A DNA stretch of 64,000 nt. Source: Acidimicrobiia bacterium (GTDB lineage: Bacteria; Actinomycetota; Acidimicrobiia; IMCC26256; JAMXLJ01). The notes under the pieces were generated by a model, which was not told the DNA's origin, searched no databases, and saw nothing but the letters and a program-made list of their open reading frames with translations. Position numbers and translations under genes: made by a program. Within the stretch, counting starts at the first letter, position 1. The number at the start of each line of letters is the position of its first letter. The DNA lies in NCBI GenBank assembly GCA_035651955.1, contig DASRES010000055.1:24046-88045 (forward strand), written 5' to 3'. Shown piece after piece: positions 15,979 through 24,931 of this stretch.

Positions 15979-17114
15979 AGCACGCCGAGCTCGCCGCCGA
16001 GGGCGAACGCGTCCTCGGCCATGTCGCGCAGTTGCGCGCACACGGCGAGGCGCCTCGTGATCACGTCGTCGAGAGCGACGCCGCGGACGGATGCGCCGCC
16101 GTCCTCTTCGCCGACCGCGAGCAGCAGCAGGTGCGAGAGCATCCACGTGTACTTCACGATCGCGCTCGCCGCGATCGCGAAGCGGACAAGGCGCTCGTCG
16201 CCGTCCCACCCGCGTTCGCGAAGCCCGAACAGGTACGCGCCGACGCACAGCTCGGCGAGCGCGGGCCCGTCCCCGGGGGCCACGTGGAAGTCCAGTTGCG
16301 CGTCCGGGATCAGGTTGCCGACGTCCTCGCCGAGCGCGCCGATCCCGGCATAGGCCCAGTCGATCACCACGACACGGCCGACCCCGTCGCGCCGCGTCGC
16401 GCCGAACAGGTTGTCCGGATGCAGGTCGAGATGGCACAGCGTCCGTGGCACGCGGTCGAGCGAGTCGAGCAGGGCGTTCCGCTCCCGCCACGCGCGCAGG
16501 AAGTCGTCGCGCAGCGCGACCGCGTCGCGGACGACAGCTGGTACGTCGCGCCAGCGTGCGTCGTCGACCAGGACGGCCCCATGCCGGTCGCGACGCTCGA
16601 CGTAGGCACGCAGCCAGTCACGACTGAGCCATGGCTCGTCGGGCACCGAGCCCTCCGCGGCCAGCCGTCCCTGCATCCGGCCGAACGCGCGTGAGACGGC
16701 TGCGTAGCCGAGCAGCGGCCACTGCGCGCCGGGCAGGCCGAGGACGTCCTCGATCCACGTGGTGACCGACCCGTCGTCGTGTTCCGTGCAGAGCAGGCAC
16801 CGCGGCGCGCGCAGCCCCGTGTGCTCCTCGTCGAGGACGCGTTCGAGGAACCCGGTGCAGTACGCGAGCGCCTCGCGCCGCCAGTACATCGGGTCGAGCT
16901 CGTCGCCGGACGTCCGCCAGTGCTCGCTCCCGCGCACGGAGTGCGTGACCGTCTTCGCGATCGCCGACCAGCCTTCGCCGCGCACGCGCCACAGCGCTGC
17001 GGTCGCGCCCGCGACACCGGCACCGAGCCGCTCCGCGCGCCAGTCGCCGTCGCCCCGCGCGCCGAGCACGGACGTGACGCGCGCGACGTCGTCGGCGGAC
17101 GGCTCGGCGGTCAC
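15975..17114 (-). CDS. APH/ecdysteroid-kinase-like phosphotransferase
   Basis: The 379-residue product belongs to the aminoglycoside phosphotransferase/choline kinase fold. The catalytic loop is HLDLHPDNLFG and the metal-binding loop is VVVIDWAYAGIGALGEDVG, both in the C-terminal half. The N-terminal lobe has SAIAKTVTH, with a candidate nucleotide-binding Lys. Resistance is not implied: relatives in catabolic clusters are often of unknown substrate. The GTG start is divergent from the SDR gene at 17188 with 73 bp between, a region that holds an operator-like palindrome. Confidence 0.78.
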   Translation of the reverse strand: MTAEPSADDVARVTSVLGARGDGDWRAERLGAGVAGATAALWRVRGEGWSAIAKTVTHSVRGSEHWRTSGDELDPMYWRREALAYCTGFLERVLDEEHTGLRAPRCLLCTEHDDGSVTTWIEDVLGLPGAQWPLLGYAAVSRAFGRMQGRLAAEGSVPDEPWLSRDWLRAYVERRDRHGAVLVDDARWRDVPAVVRDAVALRDDFLRAWRERNALLDSLDRVPRTLCHLDLHPDNLFGATRRDGVGRVVVIDWAYAGIGALGEDVGNLIPDAQLDFHVAPGDGPALAELCVGAYLFGLRERGWDGDERLVRFAIAASAIVKYTWMLSHLLLLAVGEEDGGASVRGVALDDVITRRLAVCAQLRDMAEDAFALGGELGVL

Positions 17115-17157
17115 ACACCCTTCATAGCCGCCCGGGCGCGCGGACCCGTGCGTCGCG

Positions 17158-17179
17158 TACCCTGACGTCCTCGTCAGGG
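17158..17179 (+). promoter_or_regulatory. promoter/operator TACCCTGACG-TCCT-CGTCAGGG
   Basis: A -10 hexamer TACCCT (17158-17163) runs into a palindrome with arms CCCTGACG (17160-17167) and CGTCAGGG (17172-17179) and a 4-bp spacer. The same -10 plus CCTGACG-N4-CGTCAGG layout precedes the SDR gene at 22798. A repressor bound here would cover the transcription start. A TetR-type regulator is possible but none is encoded nearby. Confidence 0.6.
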
Positions 17180-17187
17180 AGGGAAGC

Positions 17188-17982
17188 GTGTCGCAGACCG
17201 TCACGAGCGCGGGCGCCGCCCGCGACATGCACGGCGTCGACGGACGCGTCGTCGTCGTCACCGGATCCGGCCGCGGCATCGGCCGCGGGATCGCCCACCA
17301 TGTCGGCAAGTGCGGTGCCAGCGTCGTCGTCGCCGAGTGGCGCGAGGACACGATGCAGCGGACCGTCGACGAGCTCGAGGCACTCGACGTCCCGGTGCTC
17401 GGCGTGCGGTGCGACATCAACGAGCGCGAGGACATCCAGTCGATGGTCGACGCGTCCCTCGCGCGCTTCGGACGGATCGACGCGCTCGTCAACAACGCGC
17501 AGACGTTCCGCCCCATGGCGCCGATCGCCGAGGTGACCGAGGAGGACGTCGACGTCTTCTACCGGTCGGGCGTGAAGGGCACGCTGTGGGCGATGCAGGC
17601 GGTCCACCCCCACATGCAGGCGCAGGGGTGGGGCCGCATCGTGAACTTCGCGTCGTCGATGGGCATCACCGGCGGCCGCGGGTTCGCGGCGTACAACGCG
17701 TCGAAGGAGGCGATCCGCGCGCTCACGCGCACAGCGGCGCGCGAGTGGGCGATGGACGGCATCGTCGTCAACGCGGTCGCGCCCGCGGCCGCGACGCATC
17801 ATGGGAAGGCCGGCGAGCAGAGCGAGGGGTACCGCGTCTTCGTCGAGAGCTGCCCGATGCAGCGGCAGGGCGACCCCGAGCTCGACATCGCACCGATCGT
17901 CGCGTTCCTCTGCTCCGACGCGTGCCGCTACCTCACCGGCCACACGTTCATGGCCGACGGCGGCGCGTTCATGTGGGCGTGA
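17188..17982 (+). CDS. short-chain dehydrogenase/reductase (SDR)
   Basis: This is a classical SDR of 264 residues with cofactor loop TGSGRGIG (25-32), the NNAQ motif at about 102-105, and the catalytic Y169-x3-K173 (AYNASKEA) after ASSMG. The C-terminus is LTGHTFMADGGAFMWA. A GGGAGG ribosome site precedes the GTG start. It is the first gene of a probable three-gene operon with a thioesterase and a DUF2332 protein, each overlapping its neighbour by four bases. The operator at 17158 is shared with another SDR gene, suggesting common control by one ligand. The substrate is unknown. Confidence 0.88.
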   Translation: MSQTVTSAGAARDMHGVDGRVVVVTGSGRGIGRGIAHHVGKCGASVVVAEWREDTMQRTVDELEALDVPVLGVRCDINEREDIQSMVDASLARFGRIDALVNNAQTFRPMAPIAEVTEEDVDVFYRSGVKGTLWAMQAVHPHMQAQGWGRIVNFASSMGITGGRGFAAYNASKEAIRALTRTAAREWAMDGIVVNAVAPAAATHHGKAGEQSEGYRVFVESCPMQRQGDPELDIAPIVAFLCSDACRYLTGHTFMADGGAFMWA

Positions 17983-18476
17983 CACCCGGCGTCGAGGCGC
18001 TGCACGACGACGGCTACCGCTTCGTCACCGACACGCCGACGACCGCGGCCGACTACGACCAACAGCAGCACGTCAACAACGCGGCCGTGGTACGCCTCCT
18101 GAACGACCTGCGCATCGCGTACGTCAACGCGCGACTCGGTCCCCGGTTCGTCGACCACCTGCGTGACGAGGGGCGTGTGCACGTCGCGCGCGAGCTGCAC
18201 GTCCTCTACGAGAGCGAAGGCCTGCCGGACGAGCGGTTCGTCGGCGGCGCGCGCGTCGCGGCCCGCTACGGGCGGGCGGGGATCATGGAGGAGCGCATCG
18301 TCGAGGAGACCACCGGCCGTCCGCTCGCGCGTGCGTGGCTCGTCCAGCTCCTCGTGCAGGACGGTCGCGTCGTGGACTACCCGGACTGGTACTGGAGCCT
18401 CGTGGCACGCGCCGAGGGCGGTCGGCTGCGGGTGGGCGACGCGTCCGCGCGACCGCCGTGGGGACCGCCCGCGTGA
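17979..18476 (+). CDS. hotdog-fold acyl-CoA thioesterase (4HBT-like)
   Basis: This is a 165-residue hotdog protein. The segment YDQQQHVNNAAVVRLLNDLRIAY has the shape of the 4HBT thioesterase active-site region (D-x-x-x-H-V-N-N), and VHVARELHVLYESE and ARAWLVQLLVQDG form the central strands. The enzyme probably hydrolyses an acyl-CoA made or used by the SDR gene upstream. The GTG start overlaps the SDR stop (GTGA), and its own stop overlaps the next gene in the same way. Confidence 0.8.
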   Translation: MTPGVEALHDDGYRFVTDTPTTAADYDQQQHVNNAAVVRLLNDLRIAYVNARLGPRFVDHLRDEGRVHVARELHVLYESEGLPDERFVGGARVAARYGRAGIMEERIVEETTGRPLARAWLVQLLVQDGRVVDYPDWYWSLVARAEGGRLRVGDASARPPWGPPA

Positions 18477-19540
18477 ACGTGGACGACGCCCGCCGGAAGG
18501 TCGCCGACGAGTGCCGGCTGCAGGCCGCCGGGTGCGGGTACGTCGGCGCGCCGTTCTACGAGCACCTCCTGCTCGCGATGGCCGACGACGCGCTCGCCGG
18601 CGGCCCGACGTGGGATTTGCTCGGTCCCTACGCCGAGCGTCCGTTCGACGACGCGTACCGGCTGCGCGTGCTCGGTGGGGTCCACCGGATGGTCCTCGAC
18701 GGCGACGCGCCCGCGCTCGCCGCGCACTTCCCGTCGACCGGTGGTGACGGCGACGCGGCCGCGGCCTGGCCTCTCGTACGCCACGTCTTCCGCGACCCGC
18801 CGCCGGTGCTGCTCGACGCGATGACCCGCCCGCCCCAGACCAACGAGGTCGGGCGGTCGGTCTCGCTCGTCCCCGGGTTCCTCACGGTCGCGCGCGAGTT
18901 CGGGCTGCCGTTGCGGCTCCTCGAGCTCGGCTCGAGCGCCGGCCTCAACCTGCGCGTCGACGCATACCGGTACGAGAACGACGGCGCGGCGTGGGGCGAC
19001 CCGTCGTCACCCGTCCGCTTCGCCGACCTGTGGACCGACGGCCGGCCGCCGCTCGACACTCCCGCGCGCATCGCCGAGCGTCGCGGCTGCGACCGCGACC
19101 CGATCGACGCGACGAGCGACGACGCGCGCCTGAGGTTGCTGTCATACGTGTGGCCCGGCCAGCGCGACCGCTTCGAGCTGCTGCGCCACGCGCTCGACGT
19201 CGCCGCGCGCTTCCCGGTCGAGATCGACCGCGCCGACGCCGACGAGTGGGTCGAGCGACAGCTCGAGCGGCGCGCCGACGGCATCGCAACCGTCGTGTTC
19301 CACTCCATCGCATGGCAGTACTTCGGCGACGCCGCGCAGGCGCGAGTCCGTGCCGCGCTGGCACGAGCGGGCGAGCGCGCGACGGTCGACGCTCCTGTCG
19401 CGTGGCTGCGGCTCGAACCGGCGGCCGCGGGCGTCCCGACCGAGCTGCGCCTCACGACCTGGCCGGACACCGGGGCCGGCGCCGACCGCCTGCTCGCGAC
19501 GGCCGGGTTCCACTTTGGCCGGGTTCGTTGGCTTTCGTGA
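18473..19540 (+). CDS. DUF2332 family protein
   Basis: This is a 355-residue protein of the DUF2332 family, common in Actinobacteria and without a settled function. Visible features are RPPQTNEVGRSVSLVPGFL in the middle and LRLLELGSSAGLNLRVDAY just after it. The latter resembles the glycine-rich motif I of Rossmann methyltransferases (ELGSSAGLN). VFHSIAWQYF follows near the C-terminus. A methyltransferase-like nucleotide fold is therefore possible but not shown. The GTG overlaps the thioesterase stop by four bases, making it the last gene of the operon. Confidence 0.75.
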   Translation: MNVDDARRKVADECRLQAAGCGYVGAPFYEHLLLAMADDALAGGPTWDLLGPYAERPFDDAYRLRVLGGVHRMVLDGDAPALAAHFPSTGGDGDAAAAWPLVRHVFRDPPPVLLDAMTRPPQTNEVGRSVSLVPGFLTVAREFGLPLRLLELGSSAGLNLRVDAYRYENDGAAWGDPSSPVRFADLWTDGRPPLDTPARIAERRGCDRDPIDATSDDARLRLLSYVWPGQRDRFELLRHALDVAARFPVEIDRADADEWVERQLERRADGIATVVFHSIAWQYFGDAAQARVRAALARAGERATVDAPVAWLRLEPAAAGVPTELRLTTWPDTGAGADRLLATAGFHFGRVRWLS

Positions 19541-19552
19541 CCTCCTTCCCCG

Positions 19553-19579
19553 TCAAGTCACGCGTCCCCCTGCCGATCG
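19553..19579 (+). promoter_or_regulatory. strong FliA/WhiG promoter of the chemotaxis receptor gene
   Basis: TCAA (19553-19556), exactly 15 nt, then GCCGATCG (19572-19579) matches TAAA-N15-GCCGATAA at 9 of 12 defined positions. It ends 39 nt before the GTG start at 19619. It is the best FliA-type promoter in the window. Confidence 0.65.
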
Positions 19580-19618
19580 AGTGACAGCGGCGCAGATCGA
19601 TCGCGCCCGGGGATCGGA

Positions 19619-21193
19619 GTGACGGACATGCGGTGGACGGTGGGTCGGAAGCTCGCGGGGTTGAGCGCGGTCGCGCTCGCCCTCGCGCTCGTCGTGGGCA
19701 TCGTCGGCTGGAACGGGACCGGCCGTGTGCACGGGGATCTGCAGCGCGTGGTCGCGGCCAACGCCGCGCAACGCGAGCAGGCCGAGGTCGACGCCTCGCA
19801 CGACAACGTGATGTCCGACGTCCTCATGGTGCTGCGCGCCGCCGACGACGGCGAGCTGAGCGACGCGCGTGCCGCGCTGGGCGACGACGCGAAGACGCTC
19901 GTGGAGAAGGTCCAGGGCGTCCGCCGGGCGAACCTGAGCCCGTCGATCAACGCGGCGGCCGACGCGCTCCTGCCCGAGGCCCGTGACTTCGTCGCGTCGA
20001 CGCAGAAGCTCGCGGCGATGCGCGGTCAGTCGCCCGAGGCGATCGACGCGGCGTTCCGTCCGTACAACGACGCGTTCGGCACCTTCACGGACCACATCGA
20101 CGCGCTGACAGCCCGCGTGCAGAAGGCGGCCGTGACCGACGCGTCGTCGGCCGGCTCGGCCACGAGCTCCGCTCGCATGCTGATCGTGCTCGTCCTCGCG
20201 ATCGGCATGGTGATCGTCATCGCGATCGCGGCCCGCCTCGCCCTGGGCATCACACGGCCGCTGCGCCGCAGCGTCGAGAGTCTCGAGGCCCTCGCGCAGC
20301 GGGATCTCACGCGCAGGCTGGAGGTCACGACGACCGACGAGACCGCGCAGATGGCGACCGCGCTGAACGCGGCGATCGACGGCCTGCGCGACGCGCTCGG
20401 GTCCATCTCACAGGGTTCGGAGCAGCTCGCCACGGCCTCGAACGGGTTGCTCTCGACGAGCTCGCGGGTCAGCGAGGGTGCCGACGTCGCCGCGTCCCAG
20501 ACGGGTGTCGTCGCCGCCGCCGGCGAGCAGGTGAGCGCGAACAGCCAGAGCGTCGCGAGTGCCGTCGAGGAGATGAACGCCAGCATCCACGAGATCGCGC
20601 GTCACGCGTCCGAGGCGTCGGGCGTCGCCGCGGAGGCCGTCACGATCGCGGCGAGCGCCGACGAGCGCGTCAACCGGCTCGGCGTGAGCAGCGCCGAGAT
20701 CGGTGAGGTGCTCGACCTCATCTCGTCCATCGCCGACCAGACGAACCTGCTCGCGCTCAACGCGACCATCGAGGCCGCGCGCGCCGGCGAGGCGGGGAAG
20801 GGCTTCGCGGTCGTGGCGAACGAGGTGAAGGAGCTCGCGAGCGAGACGGGTCGCGCGACCGCGGACATCGCGGCGAAGGTCGCGGCCATCCGCGAGGACA
20901 CCTCGGGCGCGGTCGAGGCGATCAGCCAGATCGGCGAGATCATCGGTCGCATCAACGACATCCAGACGACCATCGCATCGGCGGTCGAGGAGCAGGCCGC
21001 CACGACGAGCGAGATCGGTCGCAGCGTCGACGAGGCCGCGCGCGGCGCGAGCGACATCGCCAAGAGCATCGAGGACGTGAACGGCGCGGTCCAGGTCGCG
21101 GCGCAGGGCGCGAACGAGACGCAGGCAGCCGCCGGTGAGGTCAGCCGGACGGCCGACGAGCTGCGCGCCCTCGTCGCCGGCTTCCGCTACTGA
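19619..21193 (+). CDS. methyl-accepting chemotaxis protein
   Basis: This is a membrane chemoreceptor of 524 residues. A transmembrane segment at about 13-33 and a second at about 186-208 enclose a helical periplasmic sensor of roughly 150 residues. A HAMP domain follows at about 210-262. The signalling tip [31 protein letters not shown] starts near residue 373, with Glu/Gln-rich methylation helices on both sides. There is no C-terminal CheR-tether pentapeptide. The gene is alone, driven by a FliA-type promoter, which ties it to the motility regulon. An internal ATG three codons later is an alternative start. Confidence 0.95.
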   Translation: MTDMRWTVGRKLAGLSAVALALALVVGIVGWNGTGRVHGDLQRVVAANAAQREQAEVDASHDNVMSDVLMVLRAADDGELSDARAALGDDAKTLVEKVQGVRRANLSPSINAAADALLPEARDFVASTQKLAAMRGQSPEAIDAAFRPYNDAFGTFTDHIDALTARVQKAAVTDASSAGSATSSARMLIVLVLAIGMVIVIAIAARLALGITRPLRRSVESLEALAQRDLTRRLEVTTTDETAQMATALNAAIDGLRDALGSISQGSEQLATASNGLLSTSSRVSEGADVAASQTGVVAAAGEQVSANSQSVASAVEEMNASIHEIARHASEASGVAAEAVTIAASADERVNRLGVSSAEIGEVLDLISSIADQTNLLALNATIEAARAGEAGKGFAVVANEVKELASETGRATADIAAKVAAIREDTSGAVEAISQIGEIIGRINDIQTTIASAVEEQAATTSEIGRSVDEAARGASDIAKSIEDVNGAVQVAAQGANETQAAAGEVSRTADELRALVAGFRY

Positions 21194-21214
21194 TCGCGTC
21201 GCCGGTCTCGGCCC

Positions 21215-22021
21215 TCATGCGCCCAGCCGCGTGAGCGCATCACCCAGCCAGTCGACGCTGCGGCGAATCGCCGCGCCGTAGCCCTCCTCCTCGATGCGCG
21301 GGCCGATGAGCTCCAGGTCGAACGGGCCGGCGTACCCGGCGTCGAGGACCTGGCCGAGGATGCGCTCGATCGGCACGTCGCCGTCACCGGGGACGAGACG
21401 CGCCGGCGTCGACAGCGTCCCGACCGCGTAGTCGCTCACCTGCACGAGCCGGAACGTGTCCACGCCGCGCGCGATCGTCTCGGCGAGGCCGCGCTCGGCC
21501 CAGCACGCGTTGATCTCCATGCAGACGCCGGTCCCCATCCGGCGCGCCAGGTCGACGACGTCGGCGAGCGTGTGCACGAACCCGACGTCCGCGCGCAGCG
21601 AGTTCGTGTGCTCGACCGCGAGCGCGACGCCCCGCTCGCGCGCGAGCGTGACGACGGGCGCGATCGCCTCCTCGAGCGCGTCCGCGGCCTCCTCCCACGT
21701 GAGACGCCCCGCCGGGCCGGTCGTCACCACGAGGCACGGTGCGCCGAGCGCGTGCGCGCCGTCGAGCGCGCGCACCAACCGCGCGCGCTGCCCGTCCCAC
21801 TGCGCGGGCCGGTCGAGGTGGAACGGTCCGATGCCGATCACGTTCGCCACGCGGATCCCCGCATCGCGTACGCGAGCGATGCCCTCGTCCCACCCGAACC
21901 GGTCGAGCTTCGCCATCGACACGCCGACGTTCGTGATGCCCGCCTCGGCGTAGAACTCGAGGTCCTCCGCGAGCGACCAGTCGTAGCTGGAGATCGCGCT
22001 GACGGAGACACGCGGGTGCAT
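21215..22021 (-). CDS. sugar phosphate isomerase/epimerase-like TIM barrel
   Basis: The 268-residue product belongs to the xylose-isomerase-like TIM barrel superfamily. Characteristic pieces are SVSAISSYDWSLAEDLEFYAEAGITNVGVS at the start, VALAVEHTNSLR with a metal-binding Glu-His, VCMEINACWAERGL with a Glu, VQVSDYAVGTL, and PFDLELIGPRIEEEGYG. The substrate is unknown; related enzymes act on hydroxypyruvate, inosose or keto-sugars. It starts 6 bp after the SDR gene at 22028, so the pair probably forms a polyol or sugar-derivative pathway. The gene order puts both under the promoter at 22832. Confidence 0.82.
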   Translation of the reverse strand: MHPRVSVSAISSYDWSLAEDLEFYAEAGITNVGVSMAKLDRFGWDEGIARVRDAGIRVANVIGIGPFHLDRPAQWDGQRARLVRALDGAHALGAPCLVVTTGPAGRLTWEEAADALEEAIAPVVTLARERGVALAVEHTNSLRADVGFVHTLADVVDLARRMGTGVCMEINACWAERGLAETIARGVDTFRLVQVSDYAVGTLSTPARLVPGDGDVPIERILGQVLDAGYAGPFDLELIGPRIEEEGYGAAIRRSVDWLGDALTRLGA

Positions 22022-22027
22022 CGGCGC

Positions 22028-22798
22028 TCAGCCCAGGACGAGACCGCGGGCGATGCTGCTCCCGCCGTCGAGCTGCAGGTTGATGCCGGTCAGGAACTCC
22101 GACTCCCGGCTCGCGAGGTACACGACCGCGTACGCGACGTCGCGCGCGACGCCGAGTCGCGTGAGGTGCATGCCCTCCATGCGCGCGCGGCGCTCGTCCG
22201 TCATGTCGGCGTCGCGACGGTCGTTCAGCACGTACCCGGGGCTGACGGTGTTGCACCGGATCCCGTCCCGGGCGTAGTCGACCGCGATCGAGCGCGTCAG
22301 CGCGTTGAGCCCGCCCTTGCTCGCGACGTACGCGGCGAAGCCCGGGCTCGCTCGCTCGGCCTGCCGGCTCGACACGTTGACGATCGCGCCGTGACCGGCC
22401 CGTCGCATGTGGGGGATCGCGGCACGACACAGGCGCATCGGCGCGGTGAGATTGACCCGCAACGCCTGCTCCCACGCCGCGTCGCCGATCTCGCCGACGG
22501 GACCGTCGCGCTCGACCGTCGACGAGACCGCGTTGTTGACCAGCACCGTGAGCCCGCCGAAGTGCGTAGCCGCCGCGTCGACGAGCGTGTCGCACGCCGC
22601 GGGGTCGTCGAGGTCGGCGGCGACGAACGTCGCGTCGCCACCGCCGCGCACGATCTCGTCGACGACGGCGTCGCCACGGGTCTTGTCGCGGCCGGTCACC
22701 GTGACCCGCGCGCCCTCGCGCGCGAGCTCGATCGCGACGGCCCGTCCGATGCCCGCGGTCGAGCCGGTCACGAGCGCGACCTCCCCGGCGAGACGCAC
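22028..22798 (-). CDS. short-chain dehydrogenase/reductase (SDR)
   Basis: This is a classical SDR of 256 residues with cofactor loop TGSTAGIG (11-18), TGRD suggesting NADP(H), the NNAVSS motif, and catalytic Y157-x3-K161 (AYVASKGG). The end is INLQLDGGSSIARGLVLG. The GTG at 22798 is chosen because GGAGG lies five nt before it and the protein then starts VRLAGEVALVTG as usual; a GTG at 22810 is the alternative. It is followed by the epimerase-like gene. The CCTGACG-N4-CGTCAGG operator lies directly upstream. Confidence 0.87.
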   Translation of the reverse strand: MRLAGEVALVTGSTAGIGRAVAIELAREGARVTVTGRDKTRGDAVVDEIVRGGGDATFVAADLDDPAACDTLVDAAATHFGGLTVLVNNAVSSTVERDGPVGEIGDAAWEQALRVNLTAPMRLCRAAIPHMRRAGHGAIVNVSSRQAERASPGFAAYVASKGGLNALTRSIAVDYARDGIRCNTVSPGYVLNDRRDADMTDERRARMEGMHLTRLGVARDVAYAVVYLASRESEFLTGINLQLDGGSSIARGLVLG

Positions 22799-22816
22799 GT
22801 TCCCCTCCACGCTCGA

Positions 22817-22837
22817 CCTGACGCCGGCGTCAGGCTA
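22817..22837 (-). promoter_or_regulatory. promoter/operator TAGCCTGACG-CCGG-CGTCAGG
   Basis: On the minus strand TAGCCT (22837-22832) overlaps the perfect 18-bp palindrome CCTGACGCCGGCGTCAGG (22834-22817). The arms, 4-bp spacing and overlap with the -10 are the same as at 17158. The TAG of the -10 is also the stop codon of the upstream cation efflux gene. Confidence 0.62.
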
Positions 22838-23740
22838 CCAGGCGACCTCCGCGCAGCCTTCGTGGCTGTCCGGCTCGACCTGCAGCGTCGCGTGCTCGAT
22901 CGAGAAGCGGTCGCGCAGCACGACGCGGGCTTGGTCGAGCACGGCGTGGCTGTCGACGTCCTCGCCGACCATGAGGTGCGCGGACGCGACGTCCATCTCG
23001 GATGTGAGCGTCCAGACGTGGACGTCGTGCACGTCGACGACACCGGGCAGCGTCGCGAGCTGGGCGCGCAACGCGTCGACGTCGATGTCCTTCGGCGCGA
23101 CCTGCAGCAGGATGCGCAGGGCCTGCCCGCCGATGCGCACGGTGCGCGGGAGGATGAACAGCCCGATCGCGGCACCGATGATCGGGTCGATGAGCCGCCA
23201 CCCCGTCGTGACGAGCACGATCGCGGCGACGATCGTCCCGACGGATCCGAGCGTGTCCGCGACGACCTCGAGGAACGCGCCCTCGACGTTGAGGCTCTCA
23301 CCCGCGCCGCGGCGCAGGAGCAGCAGCGCGGTCACGTTGGCGACGAGCCCGATCGTCGCGACGACGAGCACCGGCGCGCCGACGACGTGGGGCGGGTCGC
23401 CGAAGCGCAACGCCGCCTCGACGAGCACGAACATCGCGACCGCGAACAGCAGCACGGCGTTCACGAGCGCGGCGAGGATCTCGAGGCGGTAGAGCCCGTA
23501 GGTCCGCCCGGGATCGCGCACCGGGCGCTGCGCGACCTGGATGGCCGCGAGCGCGAGCCCGAGCCCGGCGACGTCCGTCAGCACGTGGCCCGCGTCGGAC
23601 AGCAGCGCGAGCGAGTTCGTCAGGAGCGCGGTGACCACCTCGACGACGAACACGACGACGCCGAGCAGGAGCGCGACGACGAGCGGGCGACGGTGACGGG
23701 CCCCCGCGCTGGTGTACGCGTGGCCCGCAGGGCCGCTCAC
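22835..23740 (-). CDS. czcD: cation diffusion facilitator (CzcD/ZnT-type zinc efflux)
   Basis: This is a membrane antiporter of 301 residues that exports Zn2+ or a similar divalent ion. Six transmembrane helices are visible. The metal site in helix 2 reads LLSDAGHVLTDVAGLGLAL (H-x3-D), and helix 5 has EVVADTLGSVGT, where the usual HxxxD reads VADTL. A cytosolic domain follows with VDVHDVHVWTLTSEMDVASAHL. The C-terminus has HEGC, a possible extra metal ligand. The GTG overlaps the stop of the upstream membrane protein gene, so the two are coupled. Metal specificity is not certain. Confidence 0.87.
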   Translation of the reverse strand: MSGPAGHAYTSAGARHRRPLVVALLLGVVVFVVEVVTALLTNSLALLSDAGHVLTDVAGLGLALAAIQVAQRPVRDPGRTYGLYRLEILAALVNAVLLFAVAMFVLVEAALRFGDPPHVVGAPVLVVATIGLVANVTALLLLRRGAGESLNVEGAFLEVVADTLGSVGTIVAAIVLVTTGWRLIDPIIGAAIGLFILPRTVRIGGQALRILLQVAPKDIDVDALRAQLATLPGVVDVHDVHVWTLTSEMDVASAHLMVGEDVDSHAVLDQARVVLRDRFSIEHATLQVEPDSHEGCAEVAW

Positions 23741-24903
23741 GGAACCCGTTGCGGACCGGTCACCTGGTCGACTGTACCGGCGGGGCGACGGGCCGCCGTC
23801 GTGTCACCGTGTCGCGCCGTGCGCACCGGTCGCGGCCGTCGCAGCCGGAGCGCGGCCGCCACGACCGTTCCCACACCGAGCCCGAGCGCGTTGGTCACGA
23901 CGCCGCGCGCGAGCACGTCCGGGAGCGTGGACGGCACCTGCGACCGCGTGATCGACGTGATGTCCGCGAACCCGCCCGCGACGAGCAGGAAGACCGCGGC
24001 GATGAGGATCATCGGCGTCGCGTCGTACGGATCGCGACCGCGCCGCAACAGCATCGCGAGCGCGCCGATCCCGACGACGCAGCCCGCGATCGAGTAGATG
24101 CTCGAACCGACGTCGGACAGCGTCGACGCGGTGCTCGCACCCCAGTACCCGGCGACGTGCATCGCCTCGCCCGCGACGAGCAGCGCGATCGCGACGCCGA
24201 GCACGGCGGGCCAGATGCGCGTGCGCGACGCGAGCACGACGAGCGCGGCGAGCCCGACGGCGATCCCGATCCAGGGCAGGACCGACGGGCCGGGCACCCA
24301 GGTGACGTCGCCCACCGCGTGCAACCGGCGCGTGCCGTAGTCGATCGGGACCTGCCAGCCCCCGATGACGACATGGCTGTGACCGGGGTCGCGCGTCACC
24401 TGTGGCGGGGCGGCACCGCCCATCCAGTGCGCGCGATGGTCGTGCCAGCGTGCAGTCCGGGACGACGAGATCTTCCGCCATCCCGGCGCGGCGTTCGCGT
24501 CGTAGCTCGGCGGCGCCGACGCGGTCGGGATCGTCGACCGGTTGAGGAACACCGCCGGCGACTTCGTGTTCTCGTAGACGCCGCGCGGCCCGACGCGCAG
24601 GTACGGCTCGCCCTGGTACCCGAGCACGACCGCATCCGTTCCCGTCGTGTTCGTCAGCTCGAGCTTCCCGCCGAGGTCGACCGACCGCACCGTGAGACCG
24701 GGCACCGCGGGCTCGACGCCCCGCACCGTGGTCCGGTAGTTCGTAGGTTGCACGCCGCCGACGCCGTGGGCCCAGGCCGGCAGCGCGTCGACGACGACCA
24801 CCGCGGCCGCCGCGACGAGCACGGCGAGAACGACCGCCGTACGGGTGACGACGGCGCCCAGCAGCTCGACGGCGCGCGCAGGACGGGCCACGACACGGAT
24901 CAT
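23737..24903 (-). CDS. membrane protein with exported N-terminal His domain (unknown)
   Basis: This is a 388-residue protein of unknown function. A signal or anchor helix (about 10-46) ends in PAWAHGVGG. Cleavage after AWA would leave a mature N-terminal His, as in proteins with a copper His-brace. An extracytoplasmic domain of about 170 residues follows with EPYLRVGPRGVYENTKSPAVFLN and the His/Trp-rich WHDHRAHWMGG. Five or so transmembrane helices fill the C-terminal half. It overlaps the cation efflux gene by four bases and is divergent from a YcnI-like gene, so metal handling is a reasonable guess only. Confidence 0.7.
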   Translation of the reverse strand: MIRVVARPARAVELLGAVVTRTAVVLAVLVAAAAVVVVDALPAWAHGVGGVQPTNYRTTVRGVEPAVPGLTVRSVDLGGKLELTNTTGTDAVVLGYQGEPYLRVGPRGVYENTKSPAVFLNRSTIPTASAPPSYDANAAPGWRKISSSRTARWHDHRAHWMGGAAPPQVTRDPGHSHVVIGGWQVPIDYGTRRLHAVGDVTWVPGPSVLPWIGIAVGLAALVVLASRTRIWPAVLGVAIALLVAGEAMHVAGYWGASTASTLSDVGSSIYSIAGCVVGIGALAMLLRRGRDPYDATPMILIAAVFLLVAGGFADITSITRSQVPSTLPDVLARGVVTNALGLGVGTVVAAALRLRRPRPVRTARHGDTTAARRPAGTVDQVTGPQRVP

Positions 24904-24931
24904 CGCGCCCGAACAGGCAAGATGACGTGCC

